From Ruania halotolerans (GTDB taxonomy: Bacteria > Actinomycetota > Actinomycetes > Actinomycetales > Beutenbergiaceae): 64,000 nucleotides of DNA. How positions within the stretch are numbered: position 1 is the first letter of the stretch; the number at the start of each line of letters is the position of its first letter. The stretch covers positions 1,933,380 through 1,997,379 of the forward strand of contig NZ_CP088017.1 of assembly GCF_021049285.1 (NCBI RefSeq), given 5' to 3'. The notes under the pieces were generated by a model, which saw only the letters and a program-made list of their open reading frames with translations, was not told where the DNA came from and made no database searches. Position numbers and translations under genes: made by a program. Of this stretch, positions 18,517 to 28,544 are shown one piece after another.

Positions 18517-19497
18517 ATGTCTCTGACGGCCGACGTGAAGGACGAGCTCGCCCGGCTCAAGGTGGACAAACTCTCCGCCCGCAAGGCCGAAGTGGCCGCA
18601 ACGCTGCGGTTTGCGGGTGGATTGCACATCATTTCCGGTCGCATCGTGGTGGAAGCGGAGGTGGACACCGGGGTGACCGCCCGTCGCCTCCGCCAGGCCG
18701 TCCACGAGGTGTACGGGCACAACAGCGAAGTGATCGTGGTCTCGGGTGGAGGCTTGCGGCGGGGGAACCGGTACGTCATCCGAGTGGTGGCCGGTGGTGA
18801 ACAACTCGCGCGCCAGACCGGGCTGCTCGACAATCGCGGACGTCCGGTGCGCGGCCTGCCCCCGCACGTGGTCAACTCCAGCATCGGGGACGCGGTGGCT
18901 GCGTGGCGTGGGGCGTTCCTCGCCCACGGCTCGCTCACCGAACCCGGCCGTTCCTCAGCGCTGGAGGTGACCTGCCCGGGCCCGGAAGCTGCCTTGGCAC
19001 TCGTTGGTGCTGCGCGGCGGCTGGGGATCCAAGCCAAGGCGCGTGAGGTGCGTGGCGTGGACCGGGTGGTGATCCGAGACGGCGATGCGATCAGCGCGAT
19101 CCTCACCCGGATGGGGGCACACGACGCCGTACTGGCCTGGGAGGAACGGCGGATGCGCCGGGAGGTCCGCGGCACCGCCAACAGGCTCGCGAACTTCGAT
19201 GACGCGAACCTGCGCAGGTCCGCCCAGGCGGCCGTGGCTGCCGGTGCCCGCGTGGAGCGCGCCTTCGAGATACTCGGCGAAGAGATGCCCGATCACCTCC
19301 GCCAGGCCGGACGACTGCGGTTGGATCACAAACAGGCCAGCCTCGAAGAGCTTGGCCAACTCTCCGATCCGCAACTGACCAAGGACGCGGTGGCCGGCCG
19401 GATCCGGCGCCTCCTGGCGATGGCGGATAAGCGCGCACAGGAGCTCGGCATACCCGACACGGAGAGCAACCTGACCCAGGACATGCTCGATATGTGA
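18517..19497 (+). CDS. whiA: DNA-binding developmental regulator WhiA
   Basis: A 326-residue regulator with an N-terminal LAGLIDADG homing-endonuclease-like fold and a C-terminal HTH ([18 protein letters not shown]..., then [20 protein letters not shown]). It controls cell division and sporulation genes, with WhiB in Streptomyces. Two starts compete: ATG 18517 ([14 protein letters not shown]), which matches the family N-terminus and has AGGA 8 nt upstream, and ATG 18496, which overlaps the yvcK stop. The first is used here. It lies in the standard rapZ-yvcK-whiA order and is followed by the glycolytic operon after 193 bp. Confidence 0.95.
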   Translation: MSLTADVKDELARLKVDKLSARKAEVAATLRFAGGLHIISGRIVVEAEVDTGVTARRLRQAVHEVYGHNSEVIVVSGGGLRRGNRYVIRVVAGGEQLARQTGLLDNRGRPVRGLPPHVVNSSIGDAVAAWRGAFLAHGSLTEPGRSSALEVTCPGPEAALALVGAARRLGIQAKAREVRGVDRVVIRDGDAISAILTRMGAHDAVLAWEERRMRREVRGTANRLANFDDANLRRSAQAAVAAGARVERAFEILGEEMPDHLRQAGRLRLDHKQASLEELGQLSDPQLTKDAVAGRIRRLLAMADKRAQELGIPDTESNLTQDMLDM

Positions 19498-19603
19498 ACG
19501 GTTCGTCCATTGCCGGCCGCAGTGGGCAGACCTTTGCCCCCGGCGGGTGTACCGTTGACTCCTGGTGAGTCTCCGTGCCCGGCATCGGAATGCGGCCTCC
19601 CCC

Positions 19604-19620
19604 GGCCGCTTGCGGCGGCC
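19604..19620 (+). other. Small hairpin in the gap upstream region
   Basis: The 193-bp whiA-gap spacer contains GGCCGC (19604-19609) and GCGGCC (19615-19620), a 6-bp stem with a 5-nt loop, about 70 bp before the gap start. It could be the whiA terminator or part of the gap leader. TTGACT lies near 19554, but no convincing -10 box follows at the right distance. Confidence 0.3.
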
Positions 19621-19636
19621 GCTCTCGCGTGAGTAA

Positions 19637-20698
<1,062 letters not shown>

Positions 20699-20712
20699 CG
20701 AACCGACCATGA

Positions 20713-20750
20713 ACCGCGCCCGCGTCCTCTGATGAGCGCGCGGGCGCGGT
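20713..20750 (+). terminator. Strong hairpin between gap and pgk
   Basis: ACCGCGCCCGCG (20713-20724) and CGCGGGCGCGGT (20739-20750) form a perfect 12-bp GC stem around a 14-nt loop, 15 nt after the gap stop and 43 nt before pgk. There is no T-tract. It could attenuate read-through so that gap mRNA exceeds pgk-tpiA mRNA. Confidence 0.6.
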
Positions 20751-20792
20751 CATGCGATCGGCCCCAGGTTCGACGTACCCGTGGGAGGACTC

Positions 20793-21992
20793 ATGAAGAC
20801 CATCGATGACCTCGGCGAGCTACGCGGAAAGCGCGTCCTCGTCCGTTCCGATTTCAATGTGCCACTGAGCGGCACCACGATCGCCGACGACGGCCGCATC
20901 CGGGCCGCGTTGCCGACCATCCGCCGCCTCACCGAGGCCGGCGCACGCGTGGTCGTGGCAGCGCACCTGGGCCGCCCCAAGGGCGCCGTCGACCCCGCGT
21001 TCTCACTCGCGCCCGTCTCACTCCGCCTCGGCGAATTGCTGGGCACCTCCGTCACCCTGGCCACCGACACGGTCGGGGAGGGTGCACGGCACGCCGTCGC
21101 TGCCATGCACCCCGGCGAGGTAGTGCTCCTGGAGAACATCCGCTTCGACCCGCGAGAGACGTCCAAGGACGACGCCGAGCGCGCGTCCCTGGCCGACGAT
21201 CTCGCTGCGCTGGCCGACATCTACGTCTCCGACGGATTCGGTGTGGTGCACCGCAAGCAGGCCAGCGTCTACGACGTCGCACTGGAACTCCCGCACGCCG
21301 TCGGCGGCCTCGTGCAGTCCGAACTCGAAGCACTGGGACGCGCCACCGAGAACCCGGAGCGTCCCTATGCGGTGGTGCTCGGTGGGTCGAAGGTCTCCGA
21401 CAAGCTCGGGGTCATCGCGAACCTGCTGACCAAGGCCGACCGTCTGCTCATCGGCGGCGGGATGGTGTTCACCTTCCTGGCCGCACGTGGCCACTCGGTG
21501 GGATCCTCGCTGCTCGAGGAGGACCAGATCGAGACGGTCAAGGGCTACCTGGACACTGCCGCCGAACGAGGCGTGCAGATTGTGCTCCCCACCGATGTGG
21601 TGGTGGCGCCGGCGTTCGCCGCGGATGCCCCGGCCACCGTCGTGCCCGTGGACTCGATCCCGGACGACCAGATGGGCCTGGACATCGGCCCCGACTCTGC
21701 GAAGGCGTTCGCCGCCTCGATCGCGGAGGCGAAGACGGTGGTGTGGAACGGGCCGATGGGCGTCTTCGAGTTTGCGGCCTTCGCCGACGGTACGAAGGCC
21801 GTCGCCCAGGCGATGGTCGAGGCGACCAGCGCAGGTGCGTTCAGCATCGTCGGCGGCGGGGATTCCGCTGCCGCAGTGCGTCAGCTGGGCTTCGATGAGT
21901 CCGGCTTCAGCCACATCTCCACCGGCGGCGGTGCATCCCTGGAGTTCCTCGAGGGCAAGACCCTGCCCGGTATTGACGTGCTGACCGACTGA
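20793..21992 (+). CDS. pgk: Phosphoglycerate kinase
   Basis: A 399-residue two-domain kinase that makes ATP from 1,3-bisphosphoglycerate. [11 protein letters not shown] and [11 protein letters not shown] are N-domain substrate motifs; AHLGRPKGA follows, and [14 protein letters not shown] and [11 protein letters not shown] are C-domain nucleotide motifs, ending near [14 protein letters not shown] 20793 has GGGAGGA 4-5 nt upstream; the GTG at 20781 overlaps that site and is rejected. It lies between gap and tpiA, with 32 bp to the next gene. Confidence 0.97.
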   Translation: MKTIDDLGELRGKRVLVRSDFNVPLSGTTIADDGRIRAALPTIRRLTEAGARVVVAAHLGRPKGAVDPAFSLAPVSLRLGELLGTSVTLATDTVGEGARHAVAAMHPGEVVLLENIRFDPRETSKDDAERASLADDLAALADIYVSDGFGVVHRKQASVYDVALELPHAVGGLVQSELEALGRATENPERPYAVVLGGSKVSDKLGVIANLLTKADRLLIGGGMVFTFLAARGHSVGSSLLEEDQIETVKGYLDTAAERGVQIVLPTDVVVAPAFAADAPATVVPVDSIPDDQMGLDIGPDSAKAFAASIAEAKTVVWNGPMGVFEFAAFADGTKAVAQAMVEATSAGAFSIVGGGDSAAAVRQLGFDESGFSHISTGGGASLEFLEGKTLPGIDVLTD

Positions 21993-22024
21993 TCCCGGCA
22001 GACCCAGCGACTGAAAGGCCACAC

Positions 22025-22822
22025 ATGCCCACCACCCGTACCCCGCTCATGGCGGGTAACTGGAAGATGAACCTCGACCACCACGAGGCCACACACCTGG
22101 TGCAGAAGCTGGCGTGGACGCTCAAAGACGCCAAGCATGAGTACTCGGCCGTGGAGGTCGTGGTGTGCCCCCCGTTCACCGACCTGCGTTCGGTGCAGAC
22201 CCTGGTGGACGCGGACAAGCTGGAGATCGGCTACGGCTCGCAGGACATCTCCGCACACGCCAAGGGCGCCTACACCGGTGAGATCTCCGCGACCATGCTC
22301 ACCAAACTTGGAGTGAGCTACGCCGTCGTGGGGCACTCGGAGCGCCGGGAACACCACTCCGAGAGCGACGCGCTGGTGGGCGACAAGGCCAAGGCTGCAC
22401 TGGGTGCCGGAATAGTTCCGATCATCTGCGTGGGTGAAGGGCTCGATGTTCGCCAAGCCGGTGAGCAGGTGTCCCACACCGTGGCCCAGGTGGACGGCGC
22501 CTTCGCGGGCATCTCCGGTGAGGATGCGGCCAAGACCGTGGTCGCGTACGAGCCCGTCTGGGCGATCGGCACCGGTGAGGTGGCCACCCCGGAGGACGCG
22601 CAGGAGGTGTGCGCAGCGATTCGCAGCCGCCTCGCCGAGCTGTACTCGGCGGAGGTGGCCGAGGCCGTGCGCGTGCTCTACGGCGGCTCGGTGAAGTCCG
22701 GCAACGTGGCATCGATCATGGCCCAGTCCGATGTGGACGGAGCCCTCGTGGGAGGTGCGAGCCTGGACCCCGAGGAGTTCGCGGCCATCGTGCGCTACCA
22801 ATCCCACGCCGTCGGCCTCTGA
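22025..22822 (+). CDS. tpiA: Triosephosphate isomerase
   Basis: A 265-residue TIM-barrel isomerase of glycolysis. [10 protein letters not shown] holds the catalytic Lys, GHSERR the electrophilic His, and [11 protein letters not shown] the catalytic Glu and loop 6; YGGSVKSGN binds phosphate. ATG 22025 follows GAAAGG by 7 nt. It is the last gene of the glycolytic operon, and a perfect 11-bp hairpin lies 43 bp after the stop. Confidence 0.97.
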   Translation: MPTTRTPLMAGNWKMNLDHHEATHLVQKLAWTLKDAKHEYSAVEVVVCPPFTDLRSVQTLVDADKLEIGYGSQDISAHAKGAYTGEISATMLTKLGVSYAVVGHSERREHHSESDALVGDKAKAALGAGIVPIICVGEGLDVRQAGEQVSHTVAQVDGAFAGISGEDAAKTVVAYEPVWAIGTGEVATPEDAQEVCAAIRSRLAELYSAEVAEAVRVLYGGSVKSGNVASIMAQSDVDGALVGGASLDPEEFAAIVRYQSHAVGL

Positions 22823-22864
22823 CCCACAGTTCGGTGGGCTGATCCGGGACCAGCTCATTGCCGG

Positions 22865-22898
22865 TCGGTGCGGGGTACGCGTCTGTGCCCCGCACCGA
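22865..22898 (+). terminator. Terminator hairpin after tpiA
   Basis: TCGGTGCGGGG (22865-22875) pairs perfectly with CCCCGCACCGA (22888-22898) over 11 bp with a 12-nt loop. It probably ends the gap-pgk-tpiA transcript. A TAGACT -10-like box for secG follows directly at 22904-22909. Confidence 0.65.
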
Positions 22899-22903
22899 TC
22901 GCG

Positions 22904-22909
22904 TAGACT
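22904..22909 (+). promoter_or_regulatory. Candidate secG -10 box
   Basis: TAGACT fits TAnnnT and lies 61 bp before the secG GTG, directly after the tpiA terminator stem. No clear -35 is seen because the hairpin occupies that place. Confidence 0.35.
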
Positions 22910-22969
22910 CGTGCACGCGCCGGTCCCGGACCGGCAACCATCCGTCCGACGAGGAAAGATCACCGACAC

Positions 22970-23215
22970 GTGAGCGCATTGACCATCATCCTGCAGGTAC
23001 TGCTGGTGCTGACCAGTTTCATGCTGGTGCTCTCGATCCTCATGCACAAGGGCAAGGGTGGGGGACTGTCCGACATGTTCGGCGGCGGCATCTCCTCCAG
23101 CCTCGGATCCTCCGGAGTTGCTGAGCGCAACCTCAACCGGATCACGATCGGATCCGCGGTCGTCTGGGGTGTGGTGATCGTGCTGCTCGGCCTGATCCAA
23201 CGTTTCACATTCTGA
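22970..23215 (+). CDS. secG: Preprotein translocase subunit SecG
   Basis: An 81-residue membrane protein with two helices (IILQVLLVLTSFMLVLSILMH and ITIGSAVVWGVVIVLLGLI) around the conserved loop KGKGGGLSDMFGGGISSSLGSSG. It is the small subunit of the SecYEG channel. The GTG start has GAGGAAAG upstream with rather long spacing (about 14 nt). It lies between tpiA and rbpA, as in many actinobacteria. Confidence 0.95.
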   Translation: MSALTIILQVLLVLTSFMLVLSILMHKGKGGGLSDMFGGGISSSLGSSGVAERNLNRITIGSAVVWGVVIVLLGLIQRFTF

Positions 23216-23230
23216 GCAGGGAGTTCCTCC

Positions 23231-23578
23231 ATGGCAGGCGGTAGTGCGATCCGAGGCTCACGCGTAGGTGCGGGCCCGATGGGTGAGGCCGAGCGCGGCG
23301 ATTCGGCGCCACGGGTATGGGTTTCGTACTGGTGTGCCAGTGGCCATGAGACCCGGCCTAGCTTTGCGCAGGAGCAAGGCGTGGCCGTGCCAGAGACGTG
23401 GGACTGCCCACGCTGTGGCCTGCCTGCCGGTCAGGACCAGAAGAACCCGCCCACCGCCCCCCGCAATGAGCCGTACAAGACGCACCTGGCGTACGTGAAG
23501 GAACGTCGCAGCGACGCGGACGGCGCCGCGCTCCTGGATGAGGCACTCTCCGCCCTGCGTGCTCGACGCGGCGGCTGA
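23231..23578 (+). CDS. rbpA: RNA polymerase-binding protein RbpA
   Basis: A 115-residue actinobacterial transcription factor that binds the sigma factor and the RNA polymerase core and stabilises the open complex. The N-terminal tail (AGGSAIRGSRVGAGP) and the zinc module YWCASGHETRPSF...WDCPRCG are diagnostic, and the C-terminal sigma-interaction helix follows (ALLDEALSALRARR). ATG 23231 has GGGAG 7 nt upstream. It is transcribed after secG and converges on the pgl fusion gene across 44 bp. Confidence 0.95.
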   Translation: MAGGSAIRGSRVGAGPMGEAERGDSAPRVWVSYWCASGHETRPSFAQEQGVAVPETWDCPRCGLPAGQDQKNPPTAPRNEPYKTHLAYVKERRSDADGAALLDEALSALRARRGG

Positions 23579-23585
23579 GGAGACA

Positions 23586-23621
23586 CCTCCGCGAGGAGGC
23601 CGCACGGGCGAGGATCCCTCG
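23586..23621. terminator. Paired hairpins between convergent rbpA and pgl
   Basis: CCTCC-gcga-GGAGG (23586-23599) and CGAGG-atc-CCTCG (23609-23621) are two short perfect stems in the 44-bp convergent gap. Either may act as a bidirectional terminator. Confidence 0.4.
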
Positions 23622-23622
23622 A

Positions 23623-24822
23623 TCAGCGTTCGACGATTCGAGCCAGCCGTTCGATGGAGGCGGCCAGCCAGTCGCTCGTAGTGGCGCGTGCTCGTGTGAA
23701 CCGGCCGGCGTCAGTGAGCCGAGACCAGTCGTAGGTGTGCGTGACCACCGTGCGGTCATCTGCGGCTGGGGTGAGTTCCCAGCGCCACAGGTGTCCGGGG
23801 CGAGGCGCGCCCGGCTCCGCAGGTTGCCAGGCGATCACACGTCCTTCAGTGAACTCCACCACGTGGTTCTCCCGAACGGCACCGTTGGTGAGCTCGGTAC
23901 GGAACACCTCACCGACGGCGCGCACTCGCTGCCCGGCCTCGGCCCGCGCAAGATTGTCGTTCCCGTCCCATTCTGGTTGGCGTGCAGGGTCGGCGATCAG
24001 CTCGAAGAGCGTGGCCGCATCGGCGGCGACCTCCCGGCTGGCGGAGACGACTTTCTGTCCATCGACGCCGTGACTGGCGGCCTCGGCATCCACGAGCCAG
24101 AGGGTGAGATCACGACCGGCGGCAGCGGCGGCCGGAATCTCCTCGGGGTCGGCTCCGGCGAGCGCGCGCGCGACCGGTTCGGCCTTCGCGGCCCCGGCCG
24201 CCACCACCCATACCTGACGGGCGTGGGTGAGCACCGGCACGGTCAGTGAGAGGCGGCGAGGCGGGGGCTTGGGAGAGTCCACGACCCCGATCACGGTGCG
24301 GTCGGTCACAGCGACGGTGCCGTGCCCGGGGAACAGTGAAGCGATGTGTCCGTCCGGGCCCATACCGAGCAGCACCACGTCGAACTCCGGTGCGCGCACT
24401 GCGCCGGCGCCGGTGTCCTCGGCGGCGAAAGCAGCGAGCTCAGCGGCATAATCGGCGGCGGCCGCGTCCGGGTCGGCGGCGTGGTCAGAGGAGGGCATCC
24501 GGTGCACGTTCTGGGCGGGGATATCGAGGCCACTGAGCAGTGCCGCGGTGGCCTGGCCCTCGTTCCGGTCCGGGTCGCCCGAGGGCACGAAGCGTTCGTC
24601 GACCCACCACACGTGCAGCCCGGTGAGATCCACGTTCTCCACAAGAGGCGAGGTGGCCATGTCGGAGAGCACCTGAGTGCCGATCGTGCCTCCGGTGATG
24701 GCCACGTGGACGGGCCGCCGGAGCGCTTGGGCATCCGCCACGGCCAGCAGCAGGCGCGCAGCCGTCGCGCGCGCAAGGGCGTCCGGGGTGGGATGAACGA
24801 GAACAGCGCGCTGCGCATTCAT
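23623..24822 (-). CDS. pgl: 6-phosphogluconolactonase fused to an SRPBCC domain
   Basis: A 399-residue protein. Residues 1 to about 250 are a complete 6-phosphogluconolactonase: VWWVDERFVPSGDPDRNEGQA and LLGMGPDGHIASLFPGH are the NagB/Pgl-fold active-site motifs. From about residue 258 (24051 to 23626) the frame continues into a 142-residue SRPBCC domain (SASREVAADAATLFELIADP, EWDGNDNLARA, WRWELTPAADDRTVVTHTYD) that normally is a separate gene. No in-frame ATG, GTG or TTG lies at the junction, so the second domain is likely made only as a fusion. The ATG start overlaps the opcA stop. Usual Pgl length is about 250. The Pgl role is clear; the role of the SRPBCC part is unknown. Confidence 0.88.
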   Translation of the reverse strand: MNAQRAVLVHPTPDALARATAARLLLAVADAQALRRPVHVAITGGTIGTQVLSDMATSPLVENVDLTGLHVWWVDERFVPSGDPDRNEGQATAALLSGLDIPAQNVHRMPSSDHAADPDAAAADYAAELAAFAAEDTGAGAVRAPEFDVVLLGMGPDGHIASLFPGHGTVAVTDRTVIGVVDSPKPPPRRLSLTVPVLTHARQVWVVAAGAAKAEPVARALAGADPEEIPAAAAAGRDLTLWLVDAEAASHGVDGQKVVSASREVAADAATLFELIADPARQPEWDGNDNLARAEAGQRVRAVGEVFRTELTNGAVRENHVVEFTEGRVIAWQPAEPGAPRPGHLWRWELTPAADDRTVVTHTYDWSRLTDAGRFTRARATTSDWLAASIERLARIVER

Positions 24823-25766
24823 GCCGGTGAACCTTCCCTCACTCGCACGCGCGGCAGGCCCTTCAGAAGCGTGCGCTGGTAGACCGCATCCGGATCCATC
24901 CGCCGCAGGTCCTCCATCAGGCAGTCCTGCAGTGCCCGCTTGGGCATGGCGAGTTCGTGATCGGGTTGATTGGGCTGGGTGATACTGACGATCACCTCGC
25001 CCTCGGGACGTCGCATACTGATGGTGCCATCGGCCCGCTCCAAGTCGAGGCCGGTGATCGCGGTGGAGCCTGCTTCGTGCTCCAGGGTCACGTCGAGGTC
25101 GAGTGATGCGGCCAACCACGCCGCGAACAGATGAGTCGACGGCCGGTCTTTCGAACCGAGCACACGGACCGCACGCACCGGTTCATGTGCATCGTCCAAT
25201 GCAGCAGCCGTGATTCCACGCCACAGGGTGGTACGGGCCCAGGAGAGGTCCGTGTCGCCCGGGGTGTAGGCCGCACCGAGTTGGGTGAGCTGGGTGATCG
25301 AGTCGGCGCACTCACCGACATCGCTGATCCGACGCTGAGCCATCCGGCCCAGCGGATCCTCGCCGGGGTGCTCGGGCGGGTGCTTGGGCCACCACACCAC
25401 GATGGGAGCATCCGGCAACAGCAAGGGGATCACCAGGGTGTCTACCTCGGTGCGAGCCCCGCCGAGTGGTCGCAGAACCACCACATCCGAGGCTCCGGCA
25501 TCGCCGCCGATACGAATCTCGGCATCCAGCCCTGCTTCGCCGGGATCGGCCTGCTCACTCGGGTCCACCACGATCACCCGGCAGGGATGCTCCTTGCTGG
25601 CCTGATTGGCTGCCTCGATGAGTGCATCGGTGCCGGCGGGCGATTGCTCGGCAACGATCACCAGGGTCAGCACGCGCCCGAGGGCCACCGCTCCGCCCTC
25701 TTCCCGCAGCCGCACCAACTTGGCGCCGATCTCCGCGGTGGTGGTGTCCTTCAAGGTAATGATCAC
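24819..25766 (-). CDS. opcA: Glucose-6-phosphate dehydrogenase assembly protein OpcA
   Basis: A 315-residue protein found with zwf in actinobacteria and cyanobacteria, where it promotes assembly and redox control of glucose-6-phosphate dehydrogenase. Family features seen include MIITLKDTTTAEIGAKLVRL at the start, PDAPIVVWWPKHPPEHPGEDPLG in the middle, and an ending near LRRMDPDAVYQRTLLKGLPRV. The start overlaps the zwf stop and the stop overlaps the pgl ATG, so zwf-opcA-pgl are translationally coupled. It has no catalytic motif. Confidence 0.95.
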   Translation of the reverse strand: MIITLKDTTTAEIGAKLVRLREEGGAVALGRVLTLVIVAEQSPAGTDALIEAANQASKEHPCRVIVVDPSEQADPGEAGLDAEIRIGGDAGASDVVVLRPLGGARTEVDTLVIPLLLPDAPIVVWWPKHPPEHPGEDPLGRMAQRRISDVGECADSITQLTQLGAAYTPGDTDLSWARTTLWRGITAAALDDAHEPVRAVRVLGSKDRPSTHLFAAWLAASLDLDVTLEHEAGSTAITGLDLERADGTISMRRPEGEVIVSITQPNQPDHELAMPKRALQDCLMEDLRRMDPDAVYQRTLLKGLPRVRVREGSPA

Positions 25767-27304
25767 GGCCGCCTCCAGGTCCGTCCGTCACGTGAGAGCA
25801 TGGCGTCTGCCGAGGGCGGTCCCCACGTCCCGGCACGGTACTGGTCCGGCTGGCCCGCGCCCGCCCAGGCGTCGATGATCGGGTCGAGGATCTCCCAGGA
25901 GAGCTCCACCTCCCGCTGGTGCGGGAACAGCGGTGGATCGCCCAGCAGCACGTCGAGCAGGAGGCGTTCGTAGGCCTCGGGAGAGGATTCGGTGAACGCG
26001 TGTCCGTAGCCGAAGTCCATGGTGACGTCCCGGACCTCCATCGCCGTCCCTGGCACCTTGGATCCGAACCGGATCGTCACGCCTTCGTCCGGCTGCACCC
26101 GGATCACCAGGGCGTTGTGGCCGAGCTCCTGGGTCTCATTGAGGTCGAAGGGCAGGTGTGGTGCGCGCTTGAACACCACGGCGATCTCGGTGACCCGGCG
26201 GCCCAGGCGCTTGCCTGCGCGTAGATAGAACGGCACCCCTGCCCACCGGCGAGTGTCCACGTCGAGTCGGATCGCCGCGTAGGTCTCGGTGCCCGAATCT
26301 GCCGGGACGCCATCTTCGTCCAAGTAGCCACGTACCTGTTCACCTCCCTGCCATCCGGCCGCGTATTGGCCCCGGGCGGTGTGCTGGTCCAGGTCCTTCG
26401 GGAGGCGGACGGCGGAGAGGACTTTCTCCTTCTCCGTGCGCAGCGAGTCTGCCTCGAATGAGACCGGCTCCTCCATCGCGGTCAGCGCGAACAGCTGGAG
26501 CAGGTGGTTCTGAATCACATCCCGGGCTGTACCGATCCCGTCGAAGTACCCGGCGCGCGAGCCGATCCCGATGTCCTCGGCCATGGTGATCTGTACGTGG
26601 TCCACATAGTTGGCGTTCCAGATGGGCTCGAACAACTGGTTGGCGAACCGCATCGCCAATAGGTTCTGGACCGTCTCCTTGCCGAGGTAGTGGTCGATCC
26701 TGAAGACCGCATCAGCAGGGAAGACCTCTTCGACCACGTCGTTGAGCTCTCGCGCCGACGCCAGGTCCGAACCAAACGGTTTCTCGATCACCACCCGGCG
26801 CCAGGTGCCGGGCTTCGGGGTCGATAGACCTGATTCGGAGAGTTGCTGGCAGACCACTGGGAACTGCGCCGGAGGGACGGACAGGTAGAAGGCGTGGTTG
26901 CCTCCGGTGCCACGCTCGGCGTCGAGCTCCTCGACCGTGCGGGCGAGGCGCTTGAAGGCGTCCGGATCATCGAAGTTGCCCTGAACGAACCGGAATCCCT
27001 TGGCCAGCTGATCCCAGACGTGATCGTTGAACGGTGTCCGGCAATGTGCCTGTGCAGCTTCGAGCGCCACCGCCCGGAAGTCGTCGTGGCTCCAGTCCCG
27101 GCGGCCGAACCCGGTGAGCCCGAATCCGGGGGGGAGCAGACCTCTATTGGCCAGGTCGTAGATGGCGGGAAGCAACTTCTTGCGGGCCAGATCTCCGGTG
27201 ACTCCGAAGAGCACCAGACCGCCGGGGCCCGCGATTCGAGGAAGGCGCCGGTCCGCGGGATCCCGCAGCGGGTTGGGAGCTGGGTGGACAGATGCGTTCG
27301 GCAT
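25763..27304 (-). CDS. zwf: Glucose-6-phosphate 1-dehydrogenase
   Basis: A 513-residue NADP-dependent enzyme, the entry to the oxidative pentose phosphate pathway. FGVTGDLARKKLLPAIYDLA is the coenzyme-binding motif, and RIDHYLGKETVQNLL holds the catalytic His/Lys pair. ATG 27304 begins MPNASVHPAPNPLRD, with AAAGGG about 12 nt upstream; the frame is open to 27535 but that part overlaps tal and is rejected. It follows tal by 16 bp and overlaps opcA, forming one operon. Confidence 0.97.
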   Translation of the reverse strand: MPNASVHPAPNPLRDPADRRLPRIAGPGGLVLFGVTGDLARKKLLPAIYDLANRGLLPPGFGLTGFGRRDWSHDDFRAVALEAAQAHCRTPFNDHVWDQLAKGFRFVQGNFDDPDAFKRLARTVEELDAERGTGGNHAFYLSVPPAQFPVVCQQLSESGLSTPKPGTWRRVVIEKPFGSDLASARELNDVVEEVFPADAVFRIDHYLGKETVQNLLAMRFANQLFEPIWNANYVDHVQITMAEDIGIGSRAGYFDGIGTARDVIQNHLLQLFALTAMEEPVSFEADSLRTEKEKVLSAVRLPKDLDQHTARGQYAAGWQGGEQVRGYLDEDGVPADSGTETYAAIRLDVDTRRWAGVPFYLRAGKRLGRRVTEIAVVFKRAPHLPFDLNETQELGHNALVIRVQPDEGVTIRFGSKVPGTAMEVRDVTMDFGYGHAFTESSPEAYERLLLDVLLGDPPLFPHQREVELSWEILDPIIDAWAGAGQPDQYRAGTWGPPSADAMLSRDGRTWRRP

Positions 27305-27320
27305 CGACGTGGGCGCCCTT

Positions 27321-28463
27321 TCAGCCGGCGGCACGGAGACCGTTGGTGACGGTCTCGAGCAGCTCAGCCCAGCTCTTCTCGAAGGAGTCGACACCAGCGA
27401 TCTCCAGGTCGGACAGGATGGTCTCGTAGGGAACGCCGTGCCGCACGATTGCGTCCAGTACCTGCCGAGACTCGTCGTAGGTGCCGTGCACTGTGTCCTC
27501 GCCGGTCGCGCGGGAGTGGTCCGCCACGGCAGCAAGCGTCTTGCGGGGCATCGTGTTCACCACGTCGGCCACGACGAGCTCGTCCACGTACATCGTGTCG
27601 GGATACTCCGGATCCTTGGTGCTCGTGGAAGCCCAGAGCGGACGTTGCCGGTGGGCGCCGTCCGCGGCCAGAGCGGCGAACCTCGGGGTGGAGAAGATCT
27701 CTTCGAACACCTCATAGCACAGCCGTGCTCCGGCGATCGCTGCACGTCCGCGGAGCTCGCTCGCCTCGGGGGTGCCGATCTGTTCCAGCGCGGCGTCCAC
27801 CTTGGCGTCGATTCGGGAGAGGAACACCGAGGCGACCGAGTGGATCGTGGTCAGGTCGACGCCTGCCTGCTGGGCACGCTCAAGACCGTCCACATAGGCC
27901 TGCGCCACGGCTCGGTAGCGATCGAGGCTGAAGATGAGCGTGACGTTCACGCTGATCCCCGCTGCCGTGGCCGCAGTGATTGCCGGGAGCCCTTCCTTGG
28001 TGGCAGGGATCTTCACACACAGGTTGGGGCGATCCACCGTGTTCCACAGGTGGTGCGCCTCCTTGATGGTGGCGTCGGTGTCGTGGGCGAGGCGCGGGTC
28101 CACCTCGATCGAGACGCGCCCGTCCTTGCCCCCCGTGGCCTCGAACGTGGGACGGAAGATGTCACAAGCCCGCCGGACGTCGTCAGTGGTGAGGGTGAGG
28201 ACTGCCTCCTCAGTTGATGCTCCGGCTGCGGCGAGTTCGCGCAGCTGGGCCTCATAGGCCGTCCCTTCGGCGAGCGCGCCGGCGAAGATCGTCGGGTTGG
28301 TCGTCACGCCCACCACGTGCTGGTCGGCGATGAGTCCCGCGAGATCCCCGGACTCGAGCGAGTCACGGGAGAGGTCGTCGAGCCAGATGGACACACCGGC
28401 GGCGCTGATCTCGGCCAACGGTGACGACGGGGTGGTGGGCGCTGTGCCAGCGATGTCGGTCAT
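27321..28463 (-). CDS. tal: Transaldolase
   Basis: A 380-residue class I aldolase of the pentose phosphate pathway. The Schiff-base lysine lies in LCVKIPATKEGLPAI; GVTTNPTIF near the N-terminus and SVASVFLSRID mark the TalB/Tal actinobacterial type, which is longer than E. coli TalB. ATG 28463 (or the GTG one codon earlier) has GAGGAG 7-8 nt upstream. It lies between tkt and zwf, and a perfect 19-bp inverted repeat separates it from tkt. Confidence 0.96.
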   Translation of the reverse strand: MTDIAGTAPTTPSSPLAEISAAGVSIWLDDLSRDSLESGDLAGLIADQHVVGVTTNPTIFAGALAEGTAYEAQLRELAAAGASTEEAVLTLTTDDVRRACDIFRPTFEATGGKDGRVSIEVDPRLAHDTDATIKEAHHLWNTVDRPNLCVKIPATKEGLPAITAATAAGISVNVTLIFSLDRYRAVAQAYVDGLERAQQAGVDLTTIHSVASVFLSRIDAKVDAALEQIGTPEASELRGRAAIAGARLCYEVFEEIFSTPRFAALAADGAHRQRPLWASTSTKDPEYPDTMYVDELVVADVVNTMPRKTLAAVADHSRATGEDTVHGTYDESRQVLDAIVRHGVPYETILSDLEIAGVDSFEKSWAELLETVTNGLRAAG

Positions 28464-28490
28464 CACGAACTCCTCGGTTGAGTGGGAGGG

Positions 28491-28539
28491 CCGGGTGAGT
28501 GCTGGTCGATTCTCGGCCGCTCGACCAGCACTCACCCGG
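28491..28539 (-). terminator. Perfect 19-bp inverted repeat between tkt and tal
   Basis: CCGGGTGAGTGCTGGTCGA (28491-28509) and TCGACCAGCACTCACCCGG (28521-28539) are perfect complements around an 11-nt loop. On the minus strand it begins 5 nt after the tkt stop and ends 27 nt before the tal start. It should strongly terminate or process the message and lets tal-zwf-opcA-pgl be set apart from tkt. There is no T-tract. Confidence 0.75.
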
Positions 28540-28544
28540 TGGTG

